A stretch of 64,000 nucleotides of DNA. It comes from Aldehydirespirator sp965220645. Its GTDB lineage: Bacteria > Actinomycetota > Acidimicrobiia > Acidimicrobiales > Aldehydirespiratoraceae. The stretch is taken from positions 930,001-994,000 of the forward strand of contig OZ244836.1 in assembly GCA_965220645.1 (NCBI GenBank), given 5' to 3'. How positions within the stretch are numbered: position 1 is the first letter of the stretch; every line of letters starts with the position of its first letter. The notes beneath the pieces are model-generated. The model saw only the letters and a program-made list of their open reading frames with translations, made no database searches and had not been told where the DNA came from. Below, piece by piece: positions 1-7,554 of the stretch. Both the position numbers and the translations under genes were made by a program.

Positions 1-2
1 TA

Positions 3-245
3 GTGGAGCTGTTTGTGGAGGTCTCGTTCGTCGATTCGTACGTGGGCCTGCGACTCGCGGACGGGACGTTCATCGAGCCGTCGCTGGACAGCCAGCTGGA
101 CTTCTACCTTCAGGACGACGTGATCCGCGCTTCTGCCATCCGCTTCGTGAAGGACCTGAACCTGGAGACGGGCGAGGCCACCGAGGTTGGCTTCGGAGAG
201 TTCGAGATCCACTGCTACAGCTACGAGCGGGAGTCGCCCTCCTGA
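3..245 (+). CDS. Hypothetical protein, possibly 5'-truncated
   Basis: The frame is open from the window edge to a TGA at 243-245. The first in-frame start visible is GTG at 3, so the true start may lie outside the window. The 80-residue product is acidic, soluble and beta-rich in appearance (alternating hydrophobic residues, a FGEFEIHCYSYE stretch near the C-terminus), with no signal peptide or membrane segment. I do not recognise a family. It is followed by a convergent gene on the other strand. Confidence 0.5.
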   Translation: MELFVEVSFVDSYVGLRLADGTFIEPSLDSQLDFYLQDDVIRASAIRFVKDLNLETGEATEVGFGEFEIHCYSYERESPS

Positions 246-272
246 CGGGCTCGCCGGTTGAGCGGGATTCGC

Positions 273-1172
273 CTAGGGACTCTCGCAGCCCGTGTCCAGC
301 ATCACCATGGGCAGGCGCCCCGACTTCAAGGCCCGTACCTGTCCCTCCGAGATGTTGAACACCACCCGGTAGTTCTGGTCACCGGAATCTGAGGGCACGA
401 AGACCAGATCGACGGTGCCGTCGACTCGTACCTCCCGCTCGATCCTGTCCCCGAACAGGTCGGTGACCATGCTCTCGGGAGATCCGACGCCCACCCCGGA
501 GCGGGTTGTGATCGGTCCGCTGTTGATGTCGACCCGCTCGATCGTGCCCGCGTGGACCAGGAACACGATGCCTTCGGGAGCGTCGAAGGGGACCACGTGA
601 TAGCAGGCGCCTGTCGGTCCTGCCGGCACCAGCACCGTCCCCGCCGCCCTCTGGGCCGCCGCGATCGTCATGCCGAAGTGCACCTCGTCGAGGCCGACGG
701 TCGACACGGTGGACCGGTTGCTGAGCGTCGGCGGGCCGAACTGCTCCGGGTTCTCCGGGGGCACGGTCGTGATCGTGGTGGTGGTGGCCTGGACGGTGGT
801 GGTCGTCGCCGCAGTGGTGCTCGTAGAGGTCGTGGTGGTTCCGTCCTCGGCGGTCTGACCCTCATCGTCGCTGTCGCCGTCGCTGTCGCTGTCCACAGCC
901 GGCTGCTCGGCCGGTTCGGCGTCTTCGCTCAACTCCTCGGTGTCGTCCGATACGGCCGGGGCGTCAGCGTCGTCTCCCGAGTCTCGACCGAGCCACCAGA
1001 TCAAGCCGCCCACGACCAGGATCACCAGGACAACGGCTATGAGTATCGGCACCCACCTCGGCCTGCGCCTCTCGGCGTCTCCAGGCCAGAACGGACCCTG
1101 ATCCTCTGGTTCCGGATTCCACTCCACAGCAATGGAGGGTACCGAGTCGCTGCCTGCACGGCATGGATTCAT
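273..1172 (-). CDS. Single-pass membrane protein with Asp/Glu- and Thr-rich linker and a C-terminal extracytoplasmic domain
   Basis: A short proline/acidic cytoplasmic N-terminus ends in a positively charged RRRPRW stretch, followed by one strong membrane helix (VPILIAVVLVILVVGGLIWW). Then come about 80 residues of low-complexity Asp/Glu/Ser and Thr repeats typical of a cell-wall-spanning linker. A folded domain of about 140 residues follows (contains GLDEVHFGMTIAAAQRAAG and two Cys near its middle and end). I recognise no enzyme motif; an envelope-exposed binding or sensor domain is the most one can infer. The start is uncertain: ATG at 1172 is used here, GTG at 1127 gives a cleaner MEWNPEPEDQG start, and the frame stays open to a GTG at 1232. 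None has a good Shine-Dalgarno site. The gene lies just downstream of tRNA-Lys on the same strand. Confidence 0.7.
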   Translation of the reverse strand: MNPCRAGSDSVPSIAVEWNPEPEDQGPFWPGDAERRRPRWVPILIAVVLVILVVGGLIWWLGRDSGDDADAPAVSDDTEELSEDAEPAEQPAVDSDSDGDSDDEGQTAEDGTTTTSTSTTAATTTTVQATTTTITTVPPENPEQFGPPTLSNRSTVSTVGLDEVHFGMTIAAAQRAAGTVLVPAGPTGACYHVVPFDAPEGIVFLVHAGTIERVDINSGPITTRSGVGVGSPESMVTDLFGDRIEREVRVDGTVDLVFVPSDSGDQNYRVVFNISEGQVRALKSGRLPMVMLDTGCESP

Positions 1173-1242
1173 GTCCGGGCGAACTGCCCCGTCGTGAGCG
1201 CCTGCACATCCCCGAACGAGCGAGCACGACACGTCCGGCCGG

Positions 1243-1315
1243 TGGGCCGCCCGGGGCTCGAACCCGGCACCTTGAGATTAAAAGTCTCCTGCTCTACCCG
1301 ATGAGCTAGCGGCCC
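1243..1315 (-). tRNA. tRNA-Lys (anticodon UUU)
   Basis: Read on the minus strand, the 73-nt sequence folds as a cloverleaf. The acceptor GGGCCGC pairs with GCGGCCC, the D-stem is GCTC/GAGC, the anticodon loop is CTTTTAA (anticodon TTT) on a stem with a G-A mismatch at its outer pair, and the T-arm is CCGGG-TTCGAGC-CCCGG. The discriminator base is A and CCA is not encoded (ACCG follows), as is common in actinobacteria. Confidence 0.95.
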
Positions 1316-1362
1316 ACCCCCATTGTGGCAGCGACCCCAGCAAAAAGAAGGCGCGTCCGAAT

Positions 1363-1734
1363 TCAGGCCGGGTCGCCGGTGTAGCGGTGGGCCTTGAGGT
1401 CAGCGAGGTCCGCCCACTCCAGCGTCCGGGCGTGAGTTGCCTCAAGGACGACCTGAGGCGCGGCCCCAGCCGCGTGCGCTTCCGTCCAGCGAGCCGCACA
1501 AAGGCACCAGTGGTCGCCGGGCGTCAGCCCGTCGAAGCCGATGGAGGGCTGGGGGGTTGAGAGGTCGTTTCCTGCGGCCTTGGAGAATTCAAGGAACTCC
1601 GCGGTCATCACCACGCACACCGTGTGCACGCCGTAGTCGCCGGAGTCGGTATTGCAGCAGCCGTCCCGGAACCAGCCGGTGAGCGGGTCGAAGGAGCACG
1701 GCTTCAACTCTTCTCCGAGTACGTTGCGGGCCAC
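1363..1734 (-). CDS. DUF2237 family protein
   Basis: The 123-residue product matches the DUF2237 family over its full length. It has an N-terminal NVLGEELKPCSFDPLTGWFRDGCCNT block (residues 4-29), HTVC at 37-40, a FLEFSKAAGNDLSTP block and a GDHWCLCAARW block. The family is small, Cys-rich and of unknown biochemical function; conserved Cys and His suggest metal binding, which is inference. It is a single gene, divergent from the small acidic gene at 1787. Confidence 0.88.
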   Translation of the reverse strand: MARNVLGEELKPCSFDPLTGWFRDGCCNTDSGDYGVHTVCVVMTAEFLEFSKAAGNDLSTPQPSIGFDGLTPGDHWCLCAARWTEAHAAGAAPQVVLEATHARTLEWADLADLKAHRYTGDPA

Positions 1735-1774
1735 GGTGATCAGTCTCTCAGATCTCGCACGATTGCGCAGCCGT

Positions 1775-1780
1775 TAATCT
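1775..1780 (+). promoter_or_regulatory. Candidate -10 box of a leaderless promoter
   Basis: TAATCT fits the actinobacterial TANNNT -10 consensus and ends six bases before the ATG at 1787, the spacing seen in leaderless actinobacterial transcripts. There is no clear -35 box and no Shine-Dalgarno site before that ATG. Confidence 0.4.
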
Positions 1781-1786
1781 CAAGTC

Positions 1787-2011
1787 ATGGACGAGGCGAG
1801 CGACAACCTTCCTCAGAGCATCGAAGCGGCTCGTGACGGGGACCAACTCGATGGCATCGAGCGAGACTTGGACACCGTGGACGCAGCCCTCTCCGCGCTC
1901 GACTCCGATGATCTCGAGGTAGCAGAAGCGCTGGCAGCTGAACTCGAAGAGTCCCACCCCGGCAGCCCAACCCCAATTGCGGACCCGGAGGACGGCGACT
2001 CAAGGGTCTAG
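1787..2011 (+). CDS. Small acidic hypothetical protein
   Basis: This is a 74-residue, strongly acidic, probably helical protein (ERDLDTVDAALSALDSDD, then EVAEALAAELEES). The helical part resembles the N-terminal helix of DksA/TraR-like proteins in character, but it lacks their zinc-finger Cys residues, so no function is assigned. The start at ATG 1787 is supported by a -10-like box at leaderless spacing. It is flanked by minus-strand genes on both sides. Confidence 0.6.
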   Translation: MDEASDNLPQSIEAARDGDQLDGIERDLDTVDAALSALDSDDLEVAEALAAELEESHPGSPTPIADPEDGDSRV

Positions 2012-2029
2012 TGCTGCTGATCGCAGGTG

Positions 2030-2596
2030 TCAGCTGGCGAGGGCCTCTTGTGACGCCGGCGTCGTACCGCCGATGTCGCTAAGGGCCAGCAGGTACCCCT
2101 CCGCCCTCTCTGCGTAGGGGTTGCGGTTCACGAGCGCCTGGAACTCGGGCGAGTGCTCGGCCACCACCAGATGCGCCAACTCGTGGATGATCACATGGTC
2201 GAGCACCCAGGGAGGTACTTCGGCCAGCCGACTCGAGATTCGGATGTCTCCGGTACCCGTCGAGCACGATCCCCAGCGCAAGCGCTGCCGGGACGACCAC
2301 CGGATCGAGCGCGGCTCGGGAAGGCCGTAGCGGGCTGCGAGCTCGCGGGCTCTGGCCTCCAGCGGCAAGTGGCCGCACCGCCACTTCTCCTCGAAGCGGG
2401 CCAAGACCTTGCTCACCAGGGCCTGCTCCTCGTCCTTCGTCGTCCAGGCTGGAACCCGCACGACCAGGACGCCTTCCGACATCCGCGCCGACACGGTCTT
2501 CTTGCGCTTGGGACTGCGGATCACCCGCACAGGCGGGAGACTTCGGGGTGCGGGCGCCGACTCGGCGCCGCCAAGAGGTGTATCAATCGTGCTCAT
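2030..2596 (-). CDS. YgjP-like (DUF45) zinc metallopeptidase domain protein
   Basis: The 188-residue product has the YgjP/WLM-type arrangement: a WGSC block (residues 108-111), then HELAH (138-142) as the zinc-binding HExxH, with the third ligand probably His148 in EHSPEF. The N-terminal 50 residues form the basic/beta region seen in this family (SPKRKKTVSARMSEG). Substrates of YgjP-like proteins are not established. ATG at 2596 was chosen because it overlaps the TGA of the upstream phosphatase gene as ATGA, implying translational coupling; the frame is open further upstream but that part lies inside the phosphatase gene. Confidence 0.85.
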   Translation of the reverse strand: MSTIDTPLGGAESAPAPRSLPPVRVIRSPKRKKTVSARMSEGVLVVRVPAWTTKDEEQALVSKVLARFEEKWRCGHLPLEARARELAARYGLPEPRSIRWSSRQRLRWGSCSTGTGDIRISSRLAEVPPWVLDHVIIHELAHLVVAEHSPEFQALVNRNPYAERAEGYLLALSDIGGTTPASQEALAS

Positions 2597-3195
2597 CGTC
2601 GCTCCGGGGTAGCTGCGGGCCTGAGGCACGCACCGTCGCCGGTGAGCGCAATTCGCTCCTGCAAGCACAGCTCGCCCGACTCCACCAAGATCCGGCGACC
2701 ACCGAGGTTGCCTATGCGCTTGAAGGCGCAACCAAAATGTCGTTCAAGTGTATAGATTACACCGGCATGTGACACAACGAGCGCATCACCGGACGGAACC
2801 CGGGCCGCGATGCGGTGCGCGGCGGCGAACACACGCTCGATCAGCGACTCGTCGCCCTCCCAGCCGGCCGGGTAGTTGCCCGCAGCCAAGGCACCGGGGT
2901 AATCGCGCTCGATCTGCTCAGTGGTGAGCCCCTGCCACAGGCCGACGCTGCGCTCGCGCCATCCCGGATCACAGGTCACCCGCCCGGCGTCGAGCGACTC
3001 GGCGATGATCTCGGCAGTCTGGCGAGCCCGGTCAAGATCACTGGACACAATGCAACTGACACCGCGCAGGTTGGCGGTGACGGCCCTCGCCTGGGTGGCT
3101 CCTGCGGGTGACAGGGGAGGGTTGGCGTGGCCCTGCCAGCGTCCGTCCAGGTTCCAGACGGACTCCGCGTGGCGAACGACGAGAAGGTTGACCAT
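2593..3195 (-). CDS. Histidine phosphatase family protein
   Basis: The 200-residue protein begins MVNLLVVRHAESVWN, placing the catalytic phosphohistidine motif RHAE at residues 8-11. A second catalytic His lies in VVSHAGV towards the C-terminus and an acid-catalyst region in GWRERSVGLWQG. This is the phosphoglycerate-mutase-like fold of MSMEG_4193/CobC-type phosphatases; the substrate cannot be told from sequence. ATG 3195 is preferred over the longer open frame because it starts directly before the first beta-strand. It forms an operon with the YgjP-like gene. Confidence 0.88.
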   Translation of the reverse strand: MVNLLVVRHAESVWNLDGRWQGHANPPLSPAGATQARAVTANLRGVSCIVSSDLDRARQTAEIIAESLDAGRVTCDPGWRERSVGLWQGLTTEQIERDYPGALAAGNYPAGWEGDESLIERVFAAAHRIAARVPSGDALVVSHAGVIYTLERHFGCAFKRIGNLGGRRILVESGELCLQERIALTGDGACLRPAATPERR

Positions 3196-3267
3196 GATCG
3201 CGAGCGACCGTAACCCGACGGCGTTCGCCGGCCGCGGATGCTCACGAGCTCTGGCTACCATGGCGCC

Positions 3268-3504
3268 GTGGCGCATCTACGGCTGTTCGCATCGGCTCGG
3301 GAGGCGGCCGGAACCGGTCGCGACAACGTGCCCGGTGCCACGGTCAGAGAGGTGTTGGAGGAGGCCTGCGGTCGTTACGGACATGACTTTGCCGGGCTGC
3401 TCGAGACCTGTCAGGTTTGGTGCAACGGCGAGCCGACCGCACCCAACGCGCCGGTGGGAGACGACGACGAGATCGCAGTGCTGCCGCCCGTCTCGGGCGG
3501 CTGA
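3268..3504 (+). CDS. MoaD/ThiS family sulfur-carrier protein
   Basis: The 78-residue ubiquitin-fold protein ends in Gly-Gly, the residue pair that is adenylated and thiocarboxylated in MoaD. The core LRLFASAREAAG, VREVLEEACGRYG and the acidic DDDEIAVLPPVSGG tail are typical of the small subunit of molybdopterin synthase. GTG 3268 puts the first strand right at the N-terminus. No MoaE or other molybdenum-cofactor gene is nearby. The stop codon lies in the first unit of the tandem repeat that follows. Confidence 0.85.
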   Translation: MAHLRLFASAREAAGTGRDNVPGATVREVLEEACGRYGHDFAGLLETCQVWCNGEPTAPNAPVGDDDEIAVLPPVSGG

Positions 3505-3632
3505 GGCCGAGCTTGCGAGGCCGTGGCCCGAGCGGCCCGTGAGCGCAGCGAACAAGAGCCGGAACTAGAGGCCGAGCTTGCGAGGCCGTGGCCCGAGCGG
3601 CCCGTGAGCGCAGCGAACAAGAGCCGGAACTA
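3503..3632 (+). repeat. 65-bp tandem repeat, two units, containing the dispersed intergenic repeat
   Basis: Units 3503-3567 and 3568-3632 are identical and begin GAGGCCGAGC. Each contains the core (from 3515 and 3580) that recurs at 32241, 48210 and 63216, including GGCCCGAGCGGCCCGTGAGC and CAGCGAACAAGAGC. A short piece in opposite orientation (GCGGCCGCTCGGGCTCTTGG) follows at about 3645-3664. The array separates moaD from mshA. Confidence 0.9.
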
Positions 3633-3691
3633 GAGGCGGAACGCAGCGGCCGCTCGGGCTCTTGGCAGCTGACGGGTAGCCTTCTCCTTTC

Positions 3692-4906
3692 GTGAGTCGC
3701 GCCGCCGTCCTGTCGCTTCACACTTCGCCACTGGTGCTGCCGGGCCACCGCGACGCGGGTGGGATGAACGTCTACGTGCGCGAGCTCGCCTCCGCGCTGG
3801 CCCAGACAGGCGTCGACGCCACCGTGTTCGTCAGGCGTCACAGCGACGGTCCAACCGTCGTCGACGTCGAGCCCGGATTCAGGGTCGTCCATGTGACCGC
3901 CGGACCGGCCGAGTTGGCCAAGGAGTCGCTGCCGGCGGTGGTCGAAGACTTCGCCGACGGCGTGGCCGCGTGGCTCCAGGAGCACCCGGCCGACCTGCTG
4001 CACGCCAACTACTGGCTCTCGGGCGTGGCCGGGCACCGCCTGAAGCACGAACTCGACCTGCCTCTGGTGTCCACGTTCCACACGCTTGCCCGGGTCAAGG
4101 CCGAGACCGGTGATTCCGAGCCGCAGCGCCGGATCGACGCCGAGGCCGACGTGATCGCCTGCTCCGACGTGATCACCGCCAACTCTGTGACCGAGTTGCA
4201 GCAGCTCGCAGAGCTCTACGGCGCCGATCCCACGCGCATCGACGTGGTTGCGCCGGGTGTCGACAGGGCCGTGTTCTCGGTGGGGTCGCGACGAGGAGCC
4301 CGGGCCGCACTGGGTCTCGGAGACGGCCCGGTGCTGCTGTTCGTTGGCCGAATACAACCGTTGAAGGGTCTTGACGTGGCCGTCGAGACCCTCGCTGGTG
4401 TGGGCCGCCGCCACGATGATGCCCAACTTCTCGTGGTGGGCGGCGCCTCGGGCCCCGACGGAGAGCGCGAACTGCTTCGCATCGATGGCGCGGTCCGCCG
4501 CCGTCGTCTGCAACGACGCGTCAGGCTGGTTCAACCGCAGCCCCACCACCTGCTGTCGACCTACTACCGGGCCGCCGATGTTTGCCTGGTGCCCAGCCGA
4601 TCGGAGTCGTTCGGCCTCGTCGCGTTGGAGGCTGCGGCCTGTGGCGTGCCCGTGGTCGCGGCCGATGTGGGTGGGTTGCGAACGTTGGTGGACCATGGTC
4701 GCAGCGGCTTCCGCATCTCCGAGCGCGACCCGTCCCGCTACACCGAGGCGGTGCTCTCCATCCTCGACAATCCCTCGCTGGCCTCGTCCATGGCCCGCCG
4801 GGGTGCCGAGATGGCGGCCCGGTACTCCTGGACGGCCACGGCAGCACGCCTGCGCAGGATCTTCGCGGATCTGTCGGCGCGGGTTCCGTTGGACTGCACG
4901 GCGTGA
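3692..4906 (+). CDS. mshA: D-inositol-3-phosphate glycosyltransferase (MshA, mycothiol synthesis)
   Basis: This GT4-family glycosyltransferase of 404 residues should transfer GlcNAc from UDP-GlcNAc to inositol 3-phosphate, the first step of mycothiol synthesis. The N-terminal acceptor domain carries the MshA signature DAGGMNVYVREL (residues 21-32). The C-terminal nucleotide-sugar domain has FVGRIQPLKGLD and the retaining-GT ExnE motif in SESFGLVALEAAACG. The start GTG 3692 fits the usual MshA N-terminus. The neighbour downstream is a YbjN-domain gene, the same order as mshA-ybjN in mycobacteria, which supports MshA over other GT4 enzymes. Confidence 0.85.
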   Translation: MSRAAVLSLHTSPLVLPGHRDAGGMNVYVRELASALAQTGVDATVFVRRHSDGPTVVDVEPGFRVVHVTAGPAELAKESLPAVVEDFADGVAAWLQEHPADLLHANYWLSGVAGHRLKHELDLPLVSTFHTLARVKAETGDSEPQRRIDAEADVIACSDVITANSVTELQQLAELYGADPTRIDVVAPGVDRAVFSVGSRRGARAALGLGDGPVLLFVGRIQPLKGLDVAVETLAGVGRRHDDAQLLVVGGASGPDGERELLRIDGAVRRRRLQRRVRLVQPQPHHLLSTYYRAADVCLVPSRSESFGLVALEAAACGVPVVAADVGGLRTLVDHGRSGFRISERDPSRYTEAVLSILDNPSLASSMARRGAEMAARYSWTATAARLRRIFADLSARVPLDCTA

Positions 4907-4912
4907 GAGCCG

Positions 4913-5437
4913 ATGCCTGGGCCAGACTCTCCGGCGCCGGATCGTCCTGAACCCTTAGCGCCCGATCCCATGACCCAGGCACCGCCTGCGTCTGACGCCG
5001 ATCTCGATGCTCTGGAGCGTCGAATGGATTCGTGGCTGGCAGCCGCGGCCGAAGCGAACCCTGCCATCGCCGCGATCGAACGGGGCCCGCAGGGCGAGCG
5101 GCGGTGGTACGTGCGCGTCTGGGGCGAGGAGAAGGAGGTGTGGACGATCTGGTTCACCCTCGGTCAGCGCACGCTGCACTACGAGACGTACCTGGTGCCG
5201 TCCCCCGACGAGAACCAGGCCCAGTTCTACGAGCATCTGCTGCGCCGGAACCGGCGCCTGACGGGCCTGAAGCTCGAGATCGGACCCGAGGACGCCGTGT
5301 TCCTTTCGGGCTCCACGCCGGTCTTGAGTGTGACTGCCGGAGTGCTCGACGGGATTCTCGGATCGATGTACGCGGCTACGGAGTTGATCTTCCGTCCCGC
5401 CATGCGCATCGGCTACGCCTCGAAGTTCCGCGGTTGA
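4913..5437 (+). CDS. YbjN domain-containing protein
   Basis: The 174-residue protein has a Pro-rich N-terminal 25 residues and then a YbjN/type-III-chaperone-like fold: a helix around ALERRMDSWLAAAAE, RRWYVRVWGEEKEVWTIWF, an LHYETYLVP strand and a C-terminal helix. Its position six bases after mshA matches the mycobacterial order. The function of YbjN proteins is not established; regulatory or chaperone roles have been proposed. Confidence 0.8.
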   Translation: MPGPDSPAPDRPEPLAPDPMTQAPPASDADLDALERRMDSWLAAAAEANPAIAAIERGPQGERRWYVRVWGEEKEVWTIWFTLGQRTLHYETYLVPSPDENQAQFYEHLLRRNRRLTGLKLEIGPEDAVFLSGSTPVLSVTAGVLDGILGSMYAATELIFRPAMRIGYASKFRG

Positions 5438-5494
5438 GGCCGGTCGCCGGATTCTTCCCCGGCGGGTGCACCCGGCCAATGACCTGGACTCCTG

Positions 5495-5523
5495 TTGCGA
5501 TATCATTAAGTTTCAGCTATTGT
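5495..5523 (+). promoter_or_regulatory. Sigma-70-type promoter of the respiratory operon
   Basis: TTGCGA (5495-5500) and TATTGT (5518-5523) are separated by 17 bp, the optimal spacing, in a locally AT-rich island within GC-rich DNA. The expected transcription start near 5530 leaves a leader of about 210 nt before the first gene at 5741. Confidence 0.6.
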
Positions 5524-5533
5524 AGAGGTTGTT

Positions 5534-5589
5534 CCGGCGGAGAGAGGGCTTCCGTTCGGGGAAGTTGGGGATGGCCCTCTCTCTGCCGG
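5534..5589 (+). promoter_or_regulatory. Strong stem-loop at the 5' end of the respiratory operon leader
   Basis: Bases 5534-5549 pair with 5574-5589 over 16 consecutive positions, one of them G-U. The 24-nt loop contains an inner TTCC/GGAA stem (5550-5553 with 5560-5563). It sits within a few bases of the predicted transcription start, so it could protect the mRNA 5' end or bind a regulator. It is not followed by a T-tract, which argues against a terminator. Confidence 0.6.
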
Positions 5590-5740
5590 CGCTCATACCG
5601 AGCGGGTCTCCGCGCCGGCTTCATGGCTACCGGTGTTCGGATCGAGGCCCCGGCGCTGATAGACCTACCCCGGTCCGGGGAGGGTCCGCCCTGCTCGGAG
5701 TACACTGCCAGCCGTCAGTAGTCATCGCCGAGGAGTACCG

Positions 5741-6196
5741 GTGGTCGCCTTCGCTTTGTCAATCGTGGTCACGGTCGCACTCGTTGCCGCCATCCTCGCC
5801 TACACGAAGCGCCGGCCGGCCGGGACCCCGCTCACATGGGGCGAGGCCATGTTCGGGGCGATGATCGTCTTCTTCGGGATGTTCTGGGTCTATGGCGTAG
5901 TGCCCCACCAGTGGCTCGCATGGGCGGACAATGAGCTCAACTGGCGAACGGACAAGCTCTTCGTCGGCCCGGGAGGGATCCTGCGGGCCCAGGCACAGGG
6001 CGGCAGCTTCCCGTTCACGATCACCTACGTCGTGATCCGCGACATCATCGCCAGCGGGATCTACGTCGTCGCTGTCGGCGTGCAGGTGGCGATGTGGATG
6101 GTGTGGCAGAACCGGGGCAAGAAGGCGGAGGCGGCCGAAGCGGTCGAGCTGTCGAGCTTCGGGCGTCCCCTCGTGCGGGAGGGATCTGAGGCGTGA
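5741..6196 (+). CDS. Membrane protein of the bc complex operon
   Basis: The 151-residue protein has an N-terminal membrane helix (residues about 2-20), a second around 33-56 (GEAMFGAMIVFFGMFWVYGVVP) and a third around 88-110, with a soluble loop (ADNELNWRTDKLFVGPGG) between the last two. I do not recognise a named family. As first gene of an operon with ferredoxin and cytochrome bc genes, a structural or assembly role in that complex is plausible inference. Its TGA overlaps the GTG of the ferredoxin gene (GTGA). Confidence 0.75.
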   Translation: MVAFALSIVVTVALVAAILAYTKRRPAGTPLTWGEAMFGAMIVFFGMFWVYGVVPHQWLAWADNELNWRTDKLFVGPGGILRAQAQGGSFPFTITYVVIRDIIASGIYVVAVGVQVAMWMVWQNRGKKAEAAEAVELSSFGRPLVREGSEA

Positions 6197-6609
6197 CCAC
6201 CACCGACGCCAACCCGCCCATGCCGGAGTTCCGGGACGACTACGTGCTGCAGGAGGTGGACGCGGCCTGGCTCGCGCAGGCCGTCAAGCCCAAGCAGTTC
6301 ATACACATCGACCAGTCAGAGTGCATCATGTGCGAGGGCTGCGTGGACATCTGTCCATGGAAGTGCATCTTCATGGTCACGACCGACGCGGTTGACGAGG
6401 CCGTCGGCACCGAACTCCCTGGAATAGACCCCGCCGACAAGGTGATCTTCACGATCGATGATGACGTGTGCACGCGCTGCGCGCTGTGCGTGGATCGCTG
6501 CCCGACCGGCGTCATCATTCTCGGCAAGATGAGTGACCCTCCCCCCGGGGGCGACCCTCACCAGAGAACCAACTCCCATGGCTATGGCTATGGGATGAGA
6601 CTCGCCTGA
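6193..6609 (+). CDS. 2[4Fe-4S] ferredoxin
   Basis: The 138-residue protein has two CxxCxxCxxxC clusters: Cys44/47/50/54 (CIMCEGCVDICP) and Cys93/96/99/103 (CTRCALCVDRCP), with about 35 residues between them. It has no membrane segment. N- and C-terminal extensions flank the ferredoxin fold. Lying between the bc complex membrane gene and cytochrome b, it may carry electrons to or from a quinone-linked complex. The 11-subunit complex I encoded 26 kb downstream lacks the NADH module and could use such a ferredoxin; that link is inference. Confidence 0.88.
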   Translation: MTTTDANPPMPEFRDDYVLQEVDAAWLAQAVKPKQFIHIDQSECIMCEGCVDICPWKCIFMVTTDAVDEAVGTELPGIDPADKVIFTIDDDVCTRCALCVDRCPTGVIILGKMSDPPPGGDPHQRTNSHGYGYGMRLA

Positions 6610-6641
6610 AGCCCCCCCAAGACTCGATCCGCAGGAGACCA

Positions 6642-7436
6642 ATGGCCATCGACACAGGAGAGCGCAAGCCGCCTCTGCCGGAGCGCGTGGTCGCCCAGAT
6701 GACGAAGATCGGCGACCAAGTCCAGGGCTCGCAGGCCTGGACCTCGATCTTCCGGCCCGGATCGATCTTCCGCAAGGGCTACACCGACAGCCCCCGCAAC
6801 CGGTCCTACGTGGTCATGAACAGCGTGCTGTACCACCTTCACCCCGTGAAGGTGAAGCGTCACGCCGTGAAGGTGAGCTACACCCTGTGCCTGGGCGGTC
6901 TGAGCTTCTTCCTGTTCATCCTCGAGACCGTCACCGGCATCTTCCTGATGTTCTTCTACCGCCCCACCGCGGCTCAGGCATGGGACGACATCTACATCCT
7001 GCAGACCTCGGTGACCTTCGGCCTGCTGGTCCGCAACATGCACCGGTGGGGCGCCCACCTCATGGTGATCACCGTGTTCCTGCACATGGCCCGGGTGTTC
7101 TACCACGGGGCCTACAAGCCGCCCCGGGAGTTCAACTGGGTCATCGGAGTGATCCTGCTCCAGCTGACGCTGCTGCTGTCGTTCACCGGGTACCTGCTGC
7201 CGTGGGACCAGTTGGCCCTGTGGGCGGTGACCGTGGGCACCAACATGATGGGCTACACGCCCGTCTTTGGTGACCAGGTGCGGTTCGTGCTGCTCGGCGG
7301 CGTGGAGATCGGAACGGACACGCTGCTGCGCTGGTACGTGCTTCACGTGCTAATGCTGCCGTTCGTGCTCGTCATCTTCCTGGCCGTCCACTTCTGGCGG
7401 GTCCGCAAGGACGGCGGCATCTCGGGTCCGCTGTAG
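6642..7436 (+). CDS. Cytochrome b6-like subunit (N-terminal part of cytochrome b)
   Basis: The 264-residue subunit carries the four-helix haem-binding half of a split cytochrome b. The haem ligands are His134 and His148 in helix B (RNMHRWGAHL, VFLHMAR), and His235 and His250 in helix D. The 15-residue spacing of the second pair is b6-type rather than mitochondrial. GYLLPWDQ follows helix C. About 75 residues of soluble N-terminus precede the first helix. It forms the quinol:cytochrome c reductase core with the next genes. An AGGAG site lies upstream of ATG 6642. Confidence 0.92.
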   Translation: MAIDTGERKPPLPERVVAQMTKIGDQVQGSQAWTSIFRPGSIFRKGYTDSPRNRSYVVMNSVLYHLHPVKVKRHAVKVSYTLCLGGLSFFLFILETVTGIFLMFFYRPTAAQAWDDIYILQTSVTFGLLVRNMHRWGAHLMVITVFLHMARVFYHGAYKPPREFNWVIGVILLQLTLLLSFTGYLLPWDQLALWAVTVGTNMMGYTPVFGDQVRFVLLGGVEIGTDTLLRWYVLHVLMLPFVLVIFLAVHFWRVRKDGGISGPL

Positions 7437-7453
7437 ACGAGGGGCAGGATTGT

Positions 7454-7549
7454 GTGAACAGGGCAATGAGTCAATTGCTTGAAGGCGTGGAGCAGAGTCC
7501 GGGTAACAGGACACTGAATCACTCGCCGCGAGGCGTGGAGCAGAGGTAG
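7454..7549 (+). other. Possible minicistron with an internal direct repeat
   Basis: The gap between the two cytochrome b genes contains a frame of 31 codons from GTG 7454 (27 from ATG 7466) ending TAG, six bases before the next ATG. AGGCGTGGAGCAGAG occurs at 7483-7497 and 7531-7545, a 48-bp (in-frame) period, so the peptide repeats GVEQ. This looks like a decayed tandem duplication; translation is unproven. Confidence 0.35.
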
Positions 7550-7554
7550 CGGCG

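Larger units (their letters stand above)
5438..5740. other. 303-bp intergenic leader region of the bc1/complex I operon
   Basis: This gene-free stretch holds a promoter at 5495-5523, a 16-bp hairpin at 5534-5589, and a smaller CCCC-GGTCC-GGGG hairpin at 5668-5680. It ends 5' of the GTG at 5741, preceded by GAGGAG. I see no protein-coding frame with supporting features. Confidence 0.6.

Noticed and set aside
838..950. Tandem repeat or phase-variable tract in the Asp/Thr-rich linker gene
   Set aside because: The repeats are irregular and amino-acid driven (Thr and Asp/Ser codons), with no exact unit.
3503..3632. Insertion sequence or MITE at the tandem repeat
   Set aside because: No terminal inverted repeats, target-site duplication or transposase; all copies have the same orientation.
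3344..4696. 450-codon minus-strand frame opposite mshA
   Set aside because: Antisense to a clear MshA; product is His/Arg-rich without motifs and runs through the tandem repeat.
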